Origin: Spongilla lacustris
Lineage: Eukaryota; Porifera; Demospongiae; Spongillida; Spongillidae
DNA: 64,000 nt
Direction of reading: 5' to 3'
Assembly (NCBI GenBank): GCA_949361645.1
Contig: OX442421.1
Span: 3,887,320 to 3,951,319 of the forward strand
In this document: piece after piece, positions 12,060-25,624 of the stretch
Layout: each line of letters begins with the position of its first letter
Numbering within the stretch: position 1 is the first letter of the stretch
The notes under the pieces: generated by a model
Told to the model about the DNA's origin: nothing
Database searches by the model: none
What the model saw: only the letters and a program-made list of their open reading frames with translations
Program-made: the position numbers and the translations under genes

Positions 12060-12210
12060 TAGTCTCATACCCAGCTGGACCCAAATGTATGTAACGATGA
12101 TCATCACTTACAGTATGACCAAAAAAAATTCCTCCCCAGACCCTCTGTATGTGAGGATGTAAGGAATAATCATCATTACATACATTTGGGTCCAGCTGGG
12201 TATGAGACTA
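12060..12210. mobile_element. 151-bp MITE with TA target duplication
   Basis: TA, then GTCTCATACCCAGCTGGACC and on through CAAATGTATGTAA, with the near-perfect inverted form at the right end (GGTCCAGCTGGGTATGAGAC, then TA). The TA duplication fits Tc1/mariner-type mobilisation. Related ends occur at 47721-47827, and one end near 43820. Confidence 0.8.
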
Positions 12211-13727
12211 AACCTTTGTGCCATATTGTGATTTATTTTTACTTGAACTTCTGACCAGAGTGGGTGTATTGGCTGAGTCTGCTGAATTATACCTAGGCCC
12301 AGGCTGCTCTCTCAAAATCATTCAATTTCAATGGTCTTATCTGCAAAAATAAATAAAAGTGAACGCTGCTGTGAGATCCTGCACAATGGATTGAATGACA
12401 TATTTTGGCTAGTTTATGTCAGGGGACTGTAAGTGATTCTGAAAAGCAACTGTTCTCACTTCCTGTTTGTTGTGGGAATTTGTACGCATGATCCGCTTTC
12501 AACAGACGGTATTACCTTCATTCAAAAATTCCAGAAAATGCACAGCTCAAATAGTTGATGCCATCAAGAATACTTCGGTGTTCTCAGTATTTGATCACAT
12601 GAAGCATCTTTCAAAGCTAAACCAGGAAATAAATCAAGAAATTGATAATGCAACGAAAAGTGATAGGTATTCACAAGTGCCATTCTGGCACACCTTCCAT
12701 GCCAGAAGGGTTCCATGTAATTAATTTATCCAGTGGTATATACATGAAACTATGCATTCTAGCAGTGTGGATCTGCAAACATAGAACAATGCCCCAAATG
12801 ATGGAATGGCGTAATTGGTTAAGTAAGAAATTTATTTCTATGTGGTACATGTAGAGCTAAGAGAAAATAATAGCGAAAGCTCCAGGTGGCATAGTTCCAC
12901 AAAACAATTGTTTCTCTTAGATGAACAGCAACTACCTGGCACTGTTTGTTAAAAATCCTCACTGAGTTGCATTCTCATGAAAAAGCATCCAAGTAGATTA
13001 CTGGTAACGTATAGATCAATTACCTCTGTTACTCACAGTAACAATTTCCAATTCTTCAATTTCCATCTCTTATCAATCCTATTAGCTTCAAGTCATGAAA
13101 CAAGTAAATAGAGACATCTTGTGAGAACGCATGTTAGTTGTGCATGGAATTATATGCAGTGCTGCATAAAGAGTAAATTAAAACGTTCTCTGAGAAATTT
13201 GGTGGTATTAGGATCTGAAGGCAATAGCAGTGTTAAAAAAAGGGTATCAATAGTAACAATAAATGGCGCACAACATTTATAGTGCGTGCCCATGTGCTAA
13301 ATAAATTATCCTTATTTATAAGCTGCTGCCTCATTCCTGGTGAACGTTTTCAGTTAGCTACTGACTTGTTATGTATGATCAAGAACACAATTCAGCACAA
13401 CAAAATCGATAAATACTTTCAGCACTCCAGCCTTATTAAACCGGCCCTTATGCGAGCATAAATATTGGTGGGCTTTATTTTGTCGATCGACAACAACTTC
13501 AATTTACAGCAATATCGACCCAGCTTTTCCACAGAACTTGCTATTCAACTGTACGATGCGCGCCTTCATATACCCGTATAATAACAATTCTAACTAGAGC
13601 TGAGCTGTAATCAAATTATTACCTAATGTAACGCGCCGCGCCGGACGATAATTAATTGTATACTGCGCTGCGTGTAAGATAATAATCACACACTGGTCTA
13701 GTCTCTCCGCCTCAGCTTGTTCGAGTC
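12211..13727. other. Intergenic, upstream of WAVE
   Basis: Short frames at 12467-12854 show no recognisable domain and are broken by stops in other frames. The WAVE promoter should lie in the last few hundred bases; I see no clear TATA box. Confidence 0.4.
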
Positions 13728-15003
13728 ATGCCGCTTGTCAAACGAAGCATCGAACCTTTATACGTGAGTCGGACACAACTGCATCAAGGAGTTAAGAATG
13801 AACTGGAAGCTGTGGTCGTAAATTCTCTGGCGGGGCTGATAAAACAGCTTAGTAACCTCTCTAAGCACGCCGAAGACTTGTTCGGAGAACTGATTAGCGA
13901 TGCTAGCGCCATCTTTCAACGTACAGTGGCAATGAACAAACGGGTGGAAACCTTGCGAGAAACTGCGAAAGTGCTGGATCCCGCTGCGAGCGAACAAGGT
14001 ATGTTGAACTCGAACATTCGGTCCTAAGCATAACACCCGATTTAATACTTGCCACAGTGAAACCAGAAGACATTTATCACATAAACCAATTCAAAGCCGA
14101 CCAGAACGAGCAGCAACAAATCCTAGACCGTCATACGCTACCTACTTCCTTGTTAGAGGTGTATGTGTTGTGTACCAAACCACCAAATCTGAATGAGTTT
14201 ACCAGTTATCGTGAGGACGGTAAGAAAGGTCTTCAGTTCTACACAGACCCAGATTACTTTTACGCTTTATGGGTGAAGGCGGAGCAGGAAAAGATTAACG
14301 AAAGGAAGAGAAACAGAGCAGTGAGTACTGCGCGTACCGGTAGAATTAATTGACATAATTATAATTATTATATACATGTACCAACCGGTTTATATCTTGG
14401 CTTCGTTCCCTCTTAAACCATACATGTTAAGATCTACCAATGGTTTTGTTCATCGCCAGGCAACCCAGGCATGCATGGCTACAATTCATTACGGTGTGTG
14501 GTTTACAATTCTATTATATTTTGGCTCCACTTACACTTCTGCCATTTATGGTATGGTAGGAAACTCAGAAGCCTCTAGGGTTGCAATGCTCAGCATTCTG
14601 GTTAAAACATCTGGTGGCACGAACAGATACATACAGTAACACACCAGTGTGTGCACGAATCGTCTACTGTCTGGCCCATTGTATAGTTCAACTAGGTACA
14701 CAGGCTTGCCAATAAACAAATAACAAGGAGGGGAGATTCAGAGGGTTAAAAAAAAAGGGAGGGAGAGGGGCAATACTTTGTTACCCTACTCTAAGTTGCA
14801 GCATGTGAATGCAGTAACAAGGCATGCTGTAATTAGGCCTGCTAGTAAAGATTCAACAGTGTATCCCAAACAAAAGGAAACACATATCACTTCAAATTCA
14901 AACATTTGGCCCATTAATGCAAATGAGTGGCAGCCATATGCTCATGTAGCTGCAATACAATCAAAATCTAACTATATGTGAGATGCTAGTTTTGCCCCCC
15001 CCC

Positions 15004-15034
<31 letters not shown>

Positions 15035-17062
15035 ATTAAGAGCATGCAGTTTCACCCATCATTTAGTATTTTTGAAGGGTGACAAGGCATTGAATCTTTG
15101 ATGGGTTGTGAGTACCCACTTTTAGGAGTCTGGAAGATGGTTGCTTTTTTATCCAGCAATTAATGTGCCTCAGGGCAAATTACTAAGCTTTGTCAAAAAG
15201 TTTCAGTAGAGATTGTTAGCTGAATGCTAAGATCAACACAACCATTAAATACAACTCAATCACAATAACACAAGGTATGCGCTCATGTGTAAACCCTAGT
15301 TAGTGTTAACATACTACATCTACATGTAGCTTCCCCTGACCTGCAATAGTATTAATAGTGCTAATGCTTGGTGTACCAATTAGACTGAGTATACACTCAA
15401 TTAGAGCATCACCCTATACCTAACAGTTGTGGATAAGTGAAGTCTGGTTACCTGATGATCTTAGATGAAATAGCTATTGAATGGCTAATACTGTTATGCT
15501 CATGTCAGTATTTTAAGACATTAACGTTTCTGAACTCAGAATTCCCCCCCTTTCCCCTATGCCTCACAACCCTTTTCCCAATGCTTTATAAGTGCCATAG
15601 ATTTAGAGGGCTGTGTATTTACTTTGTACTTTGCCTTGGGCCTTGGGTCTTTTAATGAGCTACACAGACCCTTGCTAAAAAGTTCGGTCTTGCCTGGGGT
15701 AAAATGTAGGTGTGACGTGGTTTGCTTAACAGATGGAAATGTACGCTGTACAGAAGCACTTTTCATTGAACGTTTACCTTTTTGTTCAAGACTTTGCATT
15801 CCAATTATTTCCATCCAGGAGCGGCGCAAGCATAACAGACACAGCAAAAATCAAGCAAAAAAGAATATTGAAGTTGCCAGGAAGAAAAACTACTCAGGTT
15901 TGGACAAAGAATTTGCCGATGAAAAAAGAAGCAGCCAAACCGGCACCCTTGAACGAAGCTACAAAGCTCATAATGATTCCAAAACCACTCCACCTGTTGA
16001 ACCGGATCCTCTCAAAATTCCCCCATCTGTCCCTCCACCACCCCCTCCTACATTGAGCACATCACAGATTCGTGCACCCCCTCCTCCTCCTCCCCCACCT
16101 ACTTTTGCCAATGAAACACCAGTTATGCAGACAGGTCCTCTTCCACCACCCCCTCCACCTCCACCTCTTGTCACTGGTGTAGTAAGAGAAGCAGCCCCTC
16201 CCCCCCCACCACCACCACCTCCACCTCCTCTCAATTTCAATTCTTCACTCAAGCCTCCACCATCATCCAGTACCCCAGTGAACGAAATTGATCCTGTATG
16301 TCCATTGCTAGAGATTAAGCATCTGGTTAACCTTTTCCTTCTCCTCAGGGCTCCAGATCTTCTACAGTTCAAATTCCAATGGCACCACAGCCATATATAG
16401 CACCACCACCTGCACTAATCTTGCATACACCAAATTTTCCACCACCACCAATACCCCAAATTCCTGTAGCAATACCTTTCCCTATACCTCCTCCTCCACC
16501 TGCTGACAATACGATTGAAGTCATAAAACAACCTCCTGTGTTAGATCAGCGTAGCACACTATTGAAAGCCATTGAAGAAGGTATGTGTACAAGTACACAG
16601 ACTCTAGAAATGCGATATTTAAGCATGCAAAGTTTGTTTTTTGGTTTTTTTTGTTTGTACATTGTGAAAGATCATTGCCTTGCAGGGAAGAATATAAATA
16701 TTGAGTATTCATATAATAAAGACAAACACAATATATGTTGCACACAACTGAAATGAATTAATAGCTACTCACTGGATGCAACATATAAATGTATTCTTGC
16801 CTTTAGCACTATAGTTCACAGTAAATATATTGTTATTGTTATTTATAGCACAACCTTTGAATGATAAACCTGTATGAGTTAAAGTATGTTCACAGGCAAA
16901 AAGCTGCGAAAAGTTGAACGAACAACTGACGAAAAAAAGCCATCTGCTCCAGCAACAGATGTGGCTTCTATACTTAAAAGAAGGATTGCAATAGAACTCA
17001 GTGACACTGAGAGTGACAGCAGTGGTGAATCAGATTCTGAGGAGGACAGCGAATGGGATTAG
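13728..17062 (+). CDS. WASF: WAVE/SCAR family actin-nucleation promoter (WASF homologue)
   Basis: Complete gene of five exons: 13728-13998, 14058-14320, 15819-16295, 16349-16580, 16896-17062; all joins keep phase, giving 469 aa. Residues 1-178 form the WAVE homology domain, starting MPLVKRSIEP and including KNELEAVV and the SKHAEDLFGEL stretch, which holds the protein in the ABI/NAP/SRA/BRK1 complex. A basic region follows (ERRKHNRHSKN, from residue 179). A proline-rich region lies at about 225-395 with runs of 8-11 prolines for profilin and SH3 partners. The WH2 actin-binding motif (RSTLLKAIEEGKKLRKV) spans exons 4-5. The connector and acidic tail end in EEDSEWD, the conserved C-terminal Trp that binds Arp2/3. 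It is shorter than vertebrate WAVE1 (about 559 aa), mostly in the proline-rich part. Introns 1 and 3 are only 59 and 53 bp. Confidence 0.96.
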
Positions 17063-17120
17063 TGCATGCTTTTACTGGACAAAAAGTGCATTATTCTACA
17101 TGTACAAAAATATGATGCAC

Positions 17121-17126
17121 TTTATT
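17121..17126 (-). promoter_or_regulatory. Polyadenylation signal AATAAA of the scramblase gene
   Basis: On the minus strand AATAAA lies 115 bp after the scramblase stop codon and only about 60 bp from the WAVE stop codon. It is the first perfect signal after that stop. Cleavage site not visible. Confidence 0.5.
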
Positions 17127-17240
17127 GTAACTGATGTTTTCATTGTTTTGACATTACTAACAATACAAAACTGCTTCCTATCAAATTTGCTAAACACACT
17201 TTTACAGTACATCGAGGACTGCAGCAGCATACGACTGACT

Positions 17241-20200
17241 TCAACGATTATGACGTTGATTGCCATTATCCTCATAATACATAAAGTCCTGAAAAAGGTG
17301 TAGAGAGCTTGGCAATGAAAGCACACCACATGCTATATACTTCCCCCCTCCCCTTTATGTTGGCACAACCAATGCTCACACCCATCTCACTTATGTCCCA
17401 CAACCACTGTGTGTATTTGTATGCAGTTACTGAACAGCACATGTACATGTACATGTACATGCACAAATAAATAATAAAAATACAGAAAGCTGATACTAAA
17501 ACCCATGAAAATGGCACCATAAAAACCATATATTGGGAAATGTGTGTGTAAAAAATATTTCATCCTTGCAATGAAAAATATAATTTGCGAACTCAATTAA
17601 AACATGGTCTAATTACTCTGCAATGTTTCTCTTCAAACTCCTGCCACCAAGACAGCCTGAGCGATGTTTAATGTAAATCTAGAAGTCTCTAGTAAGACCA
17701 CGAGAGGTCTTTATACCGGGTGTCCACAACGCTTTTAAATCACTATAACTCATGATTAAAGTTAACTAACCATTTGATTTTTTGAACGTATGTTAAGTAC
17801 TTGGGTAAATACTAACAATTCAATTGTTGTAAGCGGTTAAGTAATTATATCAAAACCCTTGATTATCAAAATTATTCAAGATTAAGGTTAGAGATAATAG
17901 ATTTTAACAACCATCAATAAGTAATAGAAGATCTGAATATGCAGTGGAACAGCATTGATTTCAAGTTACTGAGTTCAATAGTGAATTATTATCATTTATG
18001 ACCATAATTTGCTTACATGTATAAGTTATTAAGGTTGAAGCTGCTAAGAATTAACTAATTTTAATCACCACCACTAATTATTCAATTATTAAATGAAGTA
18101 GGAAACACCATGTTATTTGGTACTGAATTATGTAGTGGTGAGTTATTAAAACTCAAAGTTCATTAAAATTGTAGTGGTCTTTTAGCATTTTCTAGTTTGA
18201 TTATTTTTATTAACGAGTAAAACGCATTGCAATGAAATTTCATACTTTTTCAAATTTCCATCAAAGTTGATCTGCAGTTTATAAATCTCACACTAAATAA
18301 AAAAGTTGTCGTACATTATTGTACTACATAAGTTATTTGATTTATCTTTGGATAATCTAAAAAATGTGGTTCGTATTTGCCTACCTTAGTCACTGTATAT
18401 TCATAAATTCATTTAGAACGATAATCCCATCAAGGAATTATTTTCATATAAATGTGTTGCGTTCTTTAGTGTCCGGACACCCGGTATAAGAAGTACAGTG
18501 CCCTATATGCAACTCCCTGTGAAGTGGAAGGAATGTATCGCTAGAAGGCTAGATGTAAAACGTGATACCGTAGCCAGCATCATTTAACAGCCATTGATGA
18601 TATGTAATTGTAAAATTTGTTCAAACCTTAAAGTATTAATATTACACTCAAAATATTATTCCCCAATACATGGTAGATCACCTTCATGGCTGTACAATTT
18701 TTATTTACACACGTCGTGTACATGCACAAGCATGCACCTGTTACTCACAATGAGAAAGCAAGCAGCCAGCATGGTAGCCTTCACCTTTACGTCGAGGTCC
18801 ATGGGGACTGTAATATACATCAGTCATACATGTATGCATACATGTAGCACAGTTTTAAAAGGGGACAAATATTGAGACCACACAATTGTAATGTGTATTA
18901 TAGGATGACTTGAATTAACAATCGACCTTATGCTGTAGTCTCAGCACCCATGCATTATTATCAGTGTTTCGTGTACATAATACATGTACAAGACAGTAAT
19001 CACATACTAGTTACAAGAAAAACATACTATAAAGCAAGGTGTGATGGACTATGGAAATATTGAACATTGCTAGTCTAGAGGTGTAAAGCCAAATGCTGTT
19101 GCAAACAATTAAAAGTACACTGGATGAAAAATGAAATTACAGCAAAAAGCCTATTTGAGTACTATGGCTGATTTTCTAAATAAAACCTTATTGTACATGT
19201 ATGTACAATAAGGTTTTATGATGTGGGCAGTATTGAAAAAGCTGATATCTGAATATTCAAAGTGGCTAATAAAGTCAATGTGAGCACATTCATGTGGGGA
19301 TTTAATACCAAGTATTCCATCATAAAAATTCACACTTTTGGGGGAGTGAACTGTCAATTCTAAACCACAGTTCACATGCAATGTACATATGTGTACATGT
19401 ACTTCCCTAATGCGAATAACAAATTCCTGTTAGATGAACTTGTGGGTGATAACATCAGAGAAGTCATTCAAACAATAAAAATCTTTGTCAGTAGGAAAAT
19501 TAAGCAGTACTCAACAGGTACATGTACTACAATGAGTTTTGCAATGACACTAGATACATGTACATGTAAATCATGCATCATCACACAGACAATGATGATT
19601 GATTGTTTGCATATGCATATACATGTACTTGGCATTTATTGTTTTGTTTTTTTTAAATGATGTGTCAACTTACATTGAATGCCAAAGTTATCAGCATCAG
19701 TGAATATTTCCTTTGCTAGCCCTGACCACTGCCTGCTGATCTTTCCAACATTCTGCACACCATCATTGGATAATACCTGCATAGTTTTGGTTTCATAAAC
19801 TGTAACGTCACACTGCTATTAAATATCAACATCTACATGTACACATGTATATTGTAAAGGATATTATGACTGTATTATGGTATGTTATAAAAATCTAAGC
19901 CATCACAAAACCAATACCAGCCTCAACGCAGCCAGCCACATACATATGGTCAACATGAACTTAAAAATATACTCAAGAGTGCATGTGTACTTCACACTGA
20001 CAGTGAGTGAATGATACAAAGCACCATCGCCCAGCTGCACCAAACAGAGAGCACTTACATGTAAGCACACATATTCAATCTGGCTGGTAGACATATTATA
20101 TTTGGAAGGGTGAGGAGTCAGTAGAATGGCCTGACTTGAACTACAACTAGCCTCACTATAGAACTACAACTTTAGAACTTCAACAGTAGAGCTTATCAAA

Positions 20201-20979
20201 GATCATTTAGTAGTTGGCATTCCAGCTAGCATTGTCACTACACCTCCAGATGGACCCAGACATTACTTTAGACATGACAACAAAGCTAATCAGACAGTCT
20301 GAAGCAGTTCAGCAGCCATTAAGGGGACTAATTCTGAATTTGTCCAGGTGCTACTACAATATCAGTTAGGGCAAGTAATCAAGAGATTAAGCCAGAGCTG
20401 TAGGAGAAATGAAGGAAAGACTAGAGGAGTTGGTTGTGATGAATAATGAAGAACCCAGACATGGTGCAATGCAACCTTGGAAAGCAACTTTAAAATGCGT
20501 AAGTGTATACGTACCATAACAGGCTGACAAATACGATCACCTCGTCAGATAGATATAATCATGATAATCATACCATAAATGTGTCAAAGGTTTCGCATGG
20601 TGTTATGGTACTGAAAGGTACATGTAGGTTTCCATACTCTTTATTTTGAGTGTATAAACATCACAGGATGAATTAGACACTGGTCTGATAGGCACATAAA
20701 TTAGCGGCCTTATCTCCAATGCTCTAGAATTTGATGATTAGTTGTCTTTTGCATGATATGATACAGCAAAAATACTGACACTGCTGACGCCTGTGGGGAC
20801 ATTTGCAAAGAAGGAAGACCTGAAAGGAGGACTCAAAGAAGTGAAGGCAGAGATTAAGCACAGCTGAAGAAGACTAGAACAGTAGTTGGCTGCAAGGATG
20901 ATGATGAGGATGAAATGATTATGAAAAACACAGTGAAGGACTACTGGAGCTGTCATAGCAATAATAGCAAAAGGAACAA

Positions 20980-21074
<95 letters not shown>

Positions 21075-21792
21075 TGTTTGTGTCAGTAAGTACTAATATT
21101 ACAGTTCTAAAATACACAAGCAACAGGTCACTAAATTTTGCCTAGGAAAATCTACAGCTAAATCTAAATCCATTAAAAATCAATTTTAAGCATGGAACTG
21201 CCACATATATGTACATGGTACATGTCAGCAGGTTTTGGAGTTGGTACCCTTGATCCTTATGTCGCCTTGTAAGCTTAATATTCATGTAGCAGTGATGTAC
21301 ATCAAAGAGCCCTTTAATTCCCATAAAGCACAATGTTGAAGATAAGGTATTCAAGTTATGGATATGTGCTAGAGAAGTAACGATGATGCTGATGTGTTGA
21401 TACCAATAATACACATACATGAAGTGGACCCACATGGATAAGGACTGCACCTTCCCTTGGTGCACTGGGCATAAGGACTGTTCATGCACATTGTATGTCA
21501 CCCATTTGTTCTTTGGATGCATCTACCAGGCATACACTTGTATATGAATGTACAAAGTATATAGTGGCCGATCCACGCCTGATATACATGTATAAGGTTT
21601 TGCATGGAGGGATTAATTGCCCTCATCCCGCCTCAGCTACTTGTACATGTAAAGAGTTGTTCTGCGATAGAGCCCTGATGCCAAGAACTATTGCTAGATT
21701 AACATCAGGTGTAATTCTACAAAGAGTGCATTTCCAAATAGTGGAACCATGGCTACATCCACACTGCTACATTAAGTACCTATCAATGGTCT

Positions 21793-21826
<34 letters not shown>

Positions 21827-23508
21827 AGCCTGTGAACAAACAGGCATTTGGGTGGGCATTGACAGCGATTTTTGCCCCAGGGAATTTGACATATTATTAT
21901 TCATTATGTTGCATGGAGCAGGTAACTTAAATATAAAAAACGAGTATACTGTATGTGTGTGTTGGGGGGGGGGGGGGGGGGGGGGAGGGAGGGGGTGATT
22001 TGAACATCTAGGGTGGGATATTTGAAAACTGTAATCATCAAATCCCATCTTCACCCCATTTGTGCCCACAGAGGGGGGGGGGGGGGGGGCAACATTGATA
22101 GGTGCAGTACAGTGAGCATGAACTTGGAACACTGGGCATACATGTAGACATAAAGGCTGCTATGCATACATGAAGTAAATTTGACTAATTACTCCATTCT
22201 TTACATGTATATGTATGGATTCTGTTGTCTCCTGTTTACATTATACTTCCCACTGTTTGTGGTCAAGGTCCCAGGCACCTTATAGTTTACATGCACTGAA
22301 CTTTTACCCATATTCATTTCACCAAAAGAGCTGCCCTATCAGGAAATTGTGTTTATATATCATATGGATCAAAGGGTAAGGACTAACTTAGCCCACAACC
22401 CCATCCTTTCCAGGCACATGTATCAGTTGTGTACATGTACACATGTAGTGTCTATTGTTCTGACAATGATGTTCAGTGTGACTATGACATGCACATACTG
22501 CCCCTACAGAATGCAGGGTGAAAAATTATATGTATAACTGCAACACAGCAAACATACAAAGACAGCTTTAAAAGGTTTCAAATACTTCCATTGAAGCACC
22601 TACATATACCATTAAAGCCTTTAGATCACATGGGGGGATACATGTACATGTATAAAATTTCTGCGGTAACAACACTTAAGGGTTGATGTTTTTACATACA
22701 TGCACACACAACACATGTAAATTACCAGTACATATAAATGCACTTATGCAATTTGTGGTAAATGGCTGTGTACATCAGTCATGTACTATCCACTCACCTC
22801 AAACTCAGCTTCACACATCCTGCAAGTAAAGCAAGGTCCTCTTATCCTGAGGACCGTCTCCTCCTCTGCATTCAGGATGGAAAACCAGGGGTACACAAAG
22901 CTGCAGTCCTGCTGAACATAGCCTATCACAGTACCAGGAGGAGACTGCACTTCAATCTTCTGCAGACAGCAGAAGCACAGGCAAGACATGCACCTGTACG
23001 GTCTAACAAGGTGGATGACCTACATGTATAATTGTGTAATGGGAGGGAAAGAGTACCATTGATGGATACTGGTGTTGTGTGAGGATGTAAAGTTCATACA
23101 CAGTTATACCAATGTGACAAAAGACGTGATGCAAAATGACAAGGAATGTAGGTACACAATGATGACAATTATGGCCCGAACTAACCTCTCTCTGCACATT
23201 GTCCCTGATGGTCATTTCAAAAGGCCTCAAGGCTCCACAGTATTGACGTGCACAGCAATTAGAACCTTAGCAGAACAAACATACATGGAAATATCAGAAG
23301 GGACAACAATCATGACAATGTACACAATATCCACTTATCACCTGGTACAAATGTACATGTACATTTGTGAGTAACTAAAACATCATTTTGGTAATAGTTA
23401 AGTTATTTACTACGTCATGTTTAATAATAACACACCTTGTACAAACAGGTAGATTTGAACATGAGTGCACTGGCACAATTCACAAGGAAATACACACAGA
23501 CACACACA

Positions 23509-23552
<44 letters not shown>

Positions 23553-25154
23553 TACATCTCTGTCACTATATGTCAGTGTGTGCAATGAACGTACGCTCAG
23601 CAGCAAAGTACACATCCTGTCCCAGGGTATTCCTGACTTTGTATTTGTTTTCTGTCTCCCATCCTGTGAGGACTATGTAACAAAAGGAGTAAAAGATAGG
23701 CAAAGGGAGAAGAGAAAGGCTTGGGTATTAAGAACGATATGTAAGTATTACAACTGCTTCACAAATACATATAAGAATGCTAAAATTAAACTTTTGTGTA
23801 AAACTTGGATCTCATGGAATACAACCATCACTAAGCAACATTGGCCATATGATGTTTCAAATTACACTCCAGTTGACTACTAGTACTGTTTTAATTTCTA
23901 ATGTCAGAATTGCACGCACATAGAAATATTTTTCTTTTGGCAATGGGGTAATCATTTAGATTTCATTAGCCATTAAAAAGTTAACACGAACCAATCTTTG
24001 TTTAATCTGCAGTACACAATTTTATTAAAACTTCCCAACTGGGTCATGGGCGGACTGCAGCCTTGGATGTGTACCGCTTAACCCACAAACCTTATGGAAG
24101 AGGGAGTGACAGCCACAGCTGCAGCACTTACCACTGAAGCAAGAAAACATGAGGAAAACAACCCTAAGTGTGCTGAGCTGGGTTGGGTGTGCATTCCAGT
24201 AGTGGCTGAAAGTTATGGAGCATGGGGGAAAGAAGCCACGCAACTGTTTTCAACAAATTGCCACCCTAAGCAATCTGTCACCTTGAATGATATTTATTGC
24301 CGCCTTAACTTACAACTGGTTAGGGCAAATGCCACCGCCATGGATCCTGGCTCTGATAATGCCCCCATCTTACTGATTTATTGTATGTCAGGGCGTAAAT
24401 GTTAATATACGTATGTGTAATATCAATAATTTATATTATTATTTGTTTTCACAGGTTTATTATCTACAATCAACATGAAAACATTACTTAGAAATTTACA
24501 TGCATGGCTAAATACATAACTACATACTAATTACATTATTTTGTATCCTCATTTTGAATTTAAAAATAAAAACAAAAACTTCAGGTAAAGTTTCTTAGCA
24601 TACACCACTACTTCTAAATTATTACCAGTAATTTTATACTTCATACCCACACCCTGGCCCTATGCTGCAGTTTTTGCAATAGAGGCATTTCTTCACCGGT
24701 TACAAGTACCGGGGGGGGGGGGGGGGGGGGGGGGGTAAGCAATTTATAAAAATACACGTTACCGGTATACCCTCAAAATTAAAGTCTCTTTAAAAAAAAA
24801 AAAAAATAGTTGTCAACCATTCTCGAAATAGCACACCGTGTCTCCAACCAAAAAATATTTATATTGCATATGCCCGTGTAAGGTTAAGTTTACGAATGAC
24901 ATAGGCCTACCTTCAAACAGCTCTACCTGCTGATGTACAAGTAGCTGGTCTACGTGAGTGAGATACTCAAGACCTGGGGGACAGCCTGGAGGTGGCTGTG
25001 GTGTTAGCGGCATCATAGGCATTGCCTGAGCGCCTATACCGCCGTATCCGGGAGGGTATGGTTGAGACGGAGGGTAACCTCCCTGCTGCTGGCCTGGTGG
25101 ATAGTATCCTGGCTGTACGACTATTGGTGAAGCCTGCATGTTCTTTCTGCCCAA
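17241..25154 (-). CDS. PLSCR: Phospholipid scramblase family protein
   Basis: Complete gene, seven exons on the minus strand: 25154-24911, 23663-23595, 23265-23186, 23019-22798, 19776-19674, 18807-18749, 17288-17241. All joins keep phase; 274 aa. Residues 1-55 are rich in Pro, Gly, Gln and Tyr (PPGYGG, PPGQQQ), as in PLSCR1. [20 protein letters not shown] marks the start of the scramblase domain. [19 protein letters not shown] and [13 protein letters not shown] follow. A Cys-rich stretch (residues 141-149, CMSCLCFCC) is a likely palmitoylation site. The Ca2+-binding segment [12 protein letters not shown] is at 232-243, and a C-terminal hydrophobic helix (about 249-264) precedes a short tail ending QRHNR. 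The family moves lipids between plasma-membrane leaflets in response to Ca2+ and binds membranes through the acylated Cys cluster. The large introns hold transposon fragments; coding exons look intact. Confidence 0.94.
17466..17471 (+). promoter_or_regulatory. Candidate polyadenylation signal AATAAA of the WAVE gene
   Basis: AATAAA about 400 bp after the WAVE stop. If used, the WAVE 3' UTR covers the whole last exon of the convergent scramblase gene in antisense. Weaker upstream variants are possible. Confidence 0.35.
17712..18488. mobile_element. 777-bp non-autonomous element, TATACCGGGTGTCC ends
   Basis: Ends TATACCGGGTGTCC and GGACACCCGGTATA, giving an apparent TA target duplication (Tc1/mariner-like). 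AT-rich interior without coding capacity. It sits in the last scramblase intron. A related diverged copy lies at 62840-63485 (shared GAATATGCAGTGGAACAGCA), and a third, reversed, around 34320-34720. Confidence 0.8.
19180..19219. repeat. Perfect 19-bp inverted repeat (hairpin)
   Basis: ATAAAACCTTATTGTACAT, two bases, then the exact reverse complement. It lies in the scramblase intron between the fifth and sixth exons. No gene association known; possibly a hairpin formed around the ubiquitous TGTACATGTA word. Confidence 0.85.
20174..20325 (+). pseudogene. Gypsy-type gag fragment in scramblase intron
   Basis: Frames around here read [11 protein letters not shown] and [20 protein letters not shown], recognisable from gag regions of K02A2.6-type Ty3/gypsy elements (family pattern LTLEKA..RQSEAV). 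A frame change separates the two pieces. Very short relic with no neighbouring pol. Confidence 0.5.
20981..21082. repeat. (TG)n microsatellite
   Basis: About 45-50 uninterrupted TG units, ending with slightly varied copies. It lies in the fourth scramblase intron (22797-19777). Confidence 0.95.
21794..22090. repeat. Cluster of homopolymer C and G tracts
   Basis: A run of 33 C at 21794-21826, about 22 G near 21964-21985 and about 17 G near 22073-22089, separated by ordinary sequence. Related tracts recur elsewhere (see findings). No coding meaning. Confidence 0.9.
23500..23550. repeat. (CA)n microsatellite
   Basis: CA repeat with a few variants, just inside the scramblase intron next to its second exon. 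Confidence 0.9.
24030..24400 (+). pseudogene. C-terminal fragment of RLE-type non-LTR retrotransposon
   Basis: The plus-strand frame includes [20 protein letters not shown] and [17 protein letters not shown], the tail of the same family that is intact at 30872-33736. It is heavily 5'-truncated and lies in the first scramblase intron, opposite to the host gene's direction. Confidence 0.75.
24711..24735. repeat. G25 homopolymer tract
   Basis: Uninterrupted run of about 25 G in the first scramblase intron. Confidence 0.9.
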
Positions 25155-25624
25155 TTGACACTTGGCGCGCGTATATATTTTTATTATTATTGTTTACTGA
25201 GTTTAATACGTACCATGTACCTTGTCACTTCCGCTATCTGTAATTGAGAGGTGACTTCCCCGTGGATACCGGTATTAAATTACCTGGATAGAAACAACTC
25301 CGTAATCTACGAATACGGGCAAACTATCTGCGTTGTACGCCACGTACTGTATATAGGCTCTACCTTGAGCAGTTAGCAGACTCGAAAACAGTGCATGCAT
25401 TGTTGAAAAATTATTTGGCACAATTATATATATTTCAAATTAATTAACTGCAAGTTGTTACTAAATGTGGCTGATGTAAACAAATTAAACCAACTGGAAA
25501 AAAACATACAATTTAATACTCATCCAAAAGCTTCATTCAACACGATACAATGACCACTACTGGTAATAAATTTATTATTTTTTTAATTTTCACAATGTTT
25601 GAGTTCTAAACATAATAATAATCA

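Noticed and set aside
12467..12854. Frames of 85 and 70 codons upstream of WAVE
   Set aside because: No domain and no splice partners; helical content alone is not evidence.
15968..16372. 134-codon Gly-rich minus frame
   Set aside because: Antisense shadow of the WAVE proline-rich exon.
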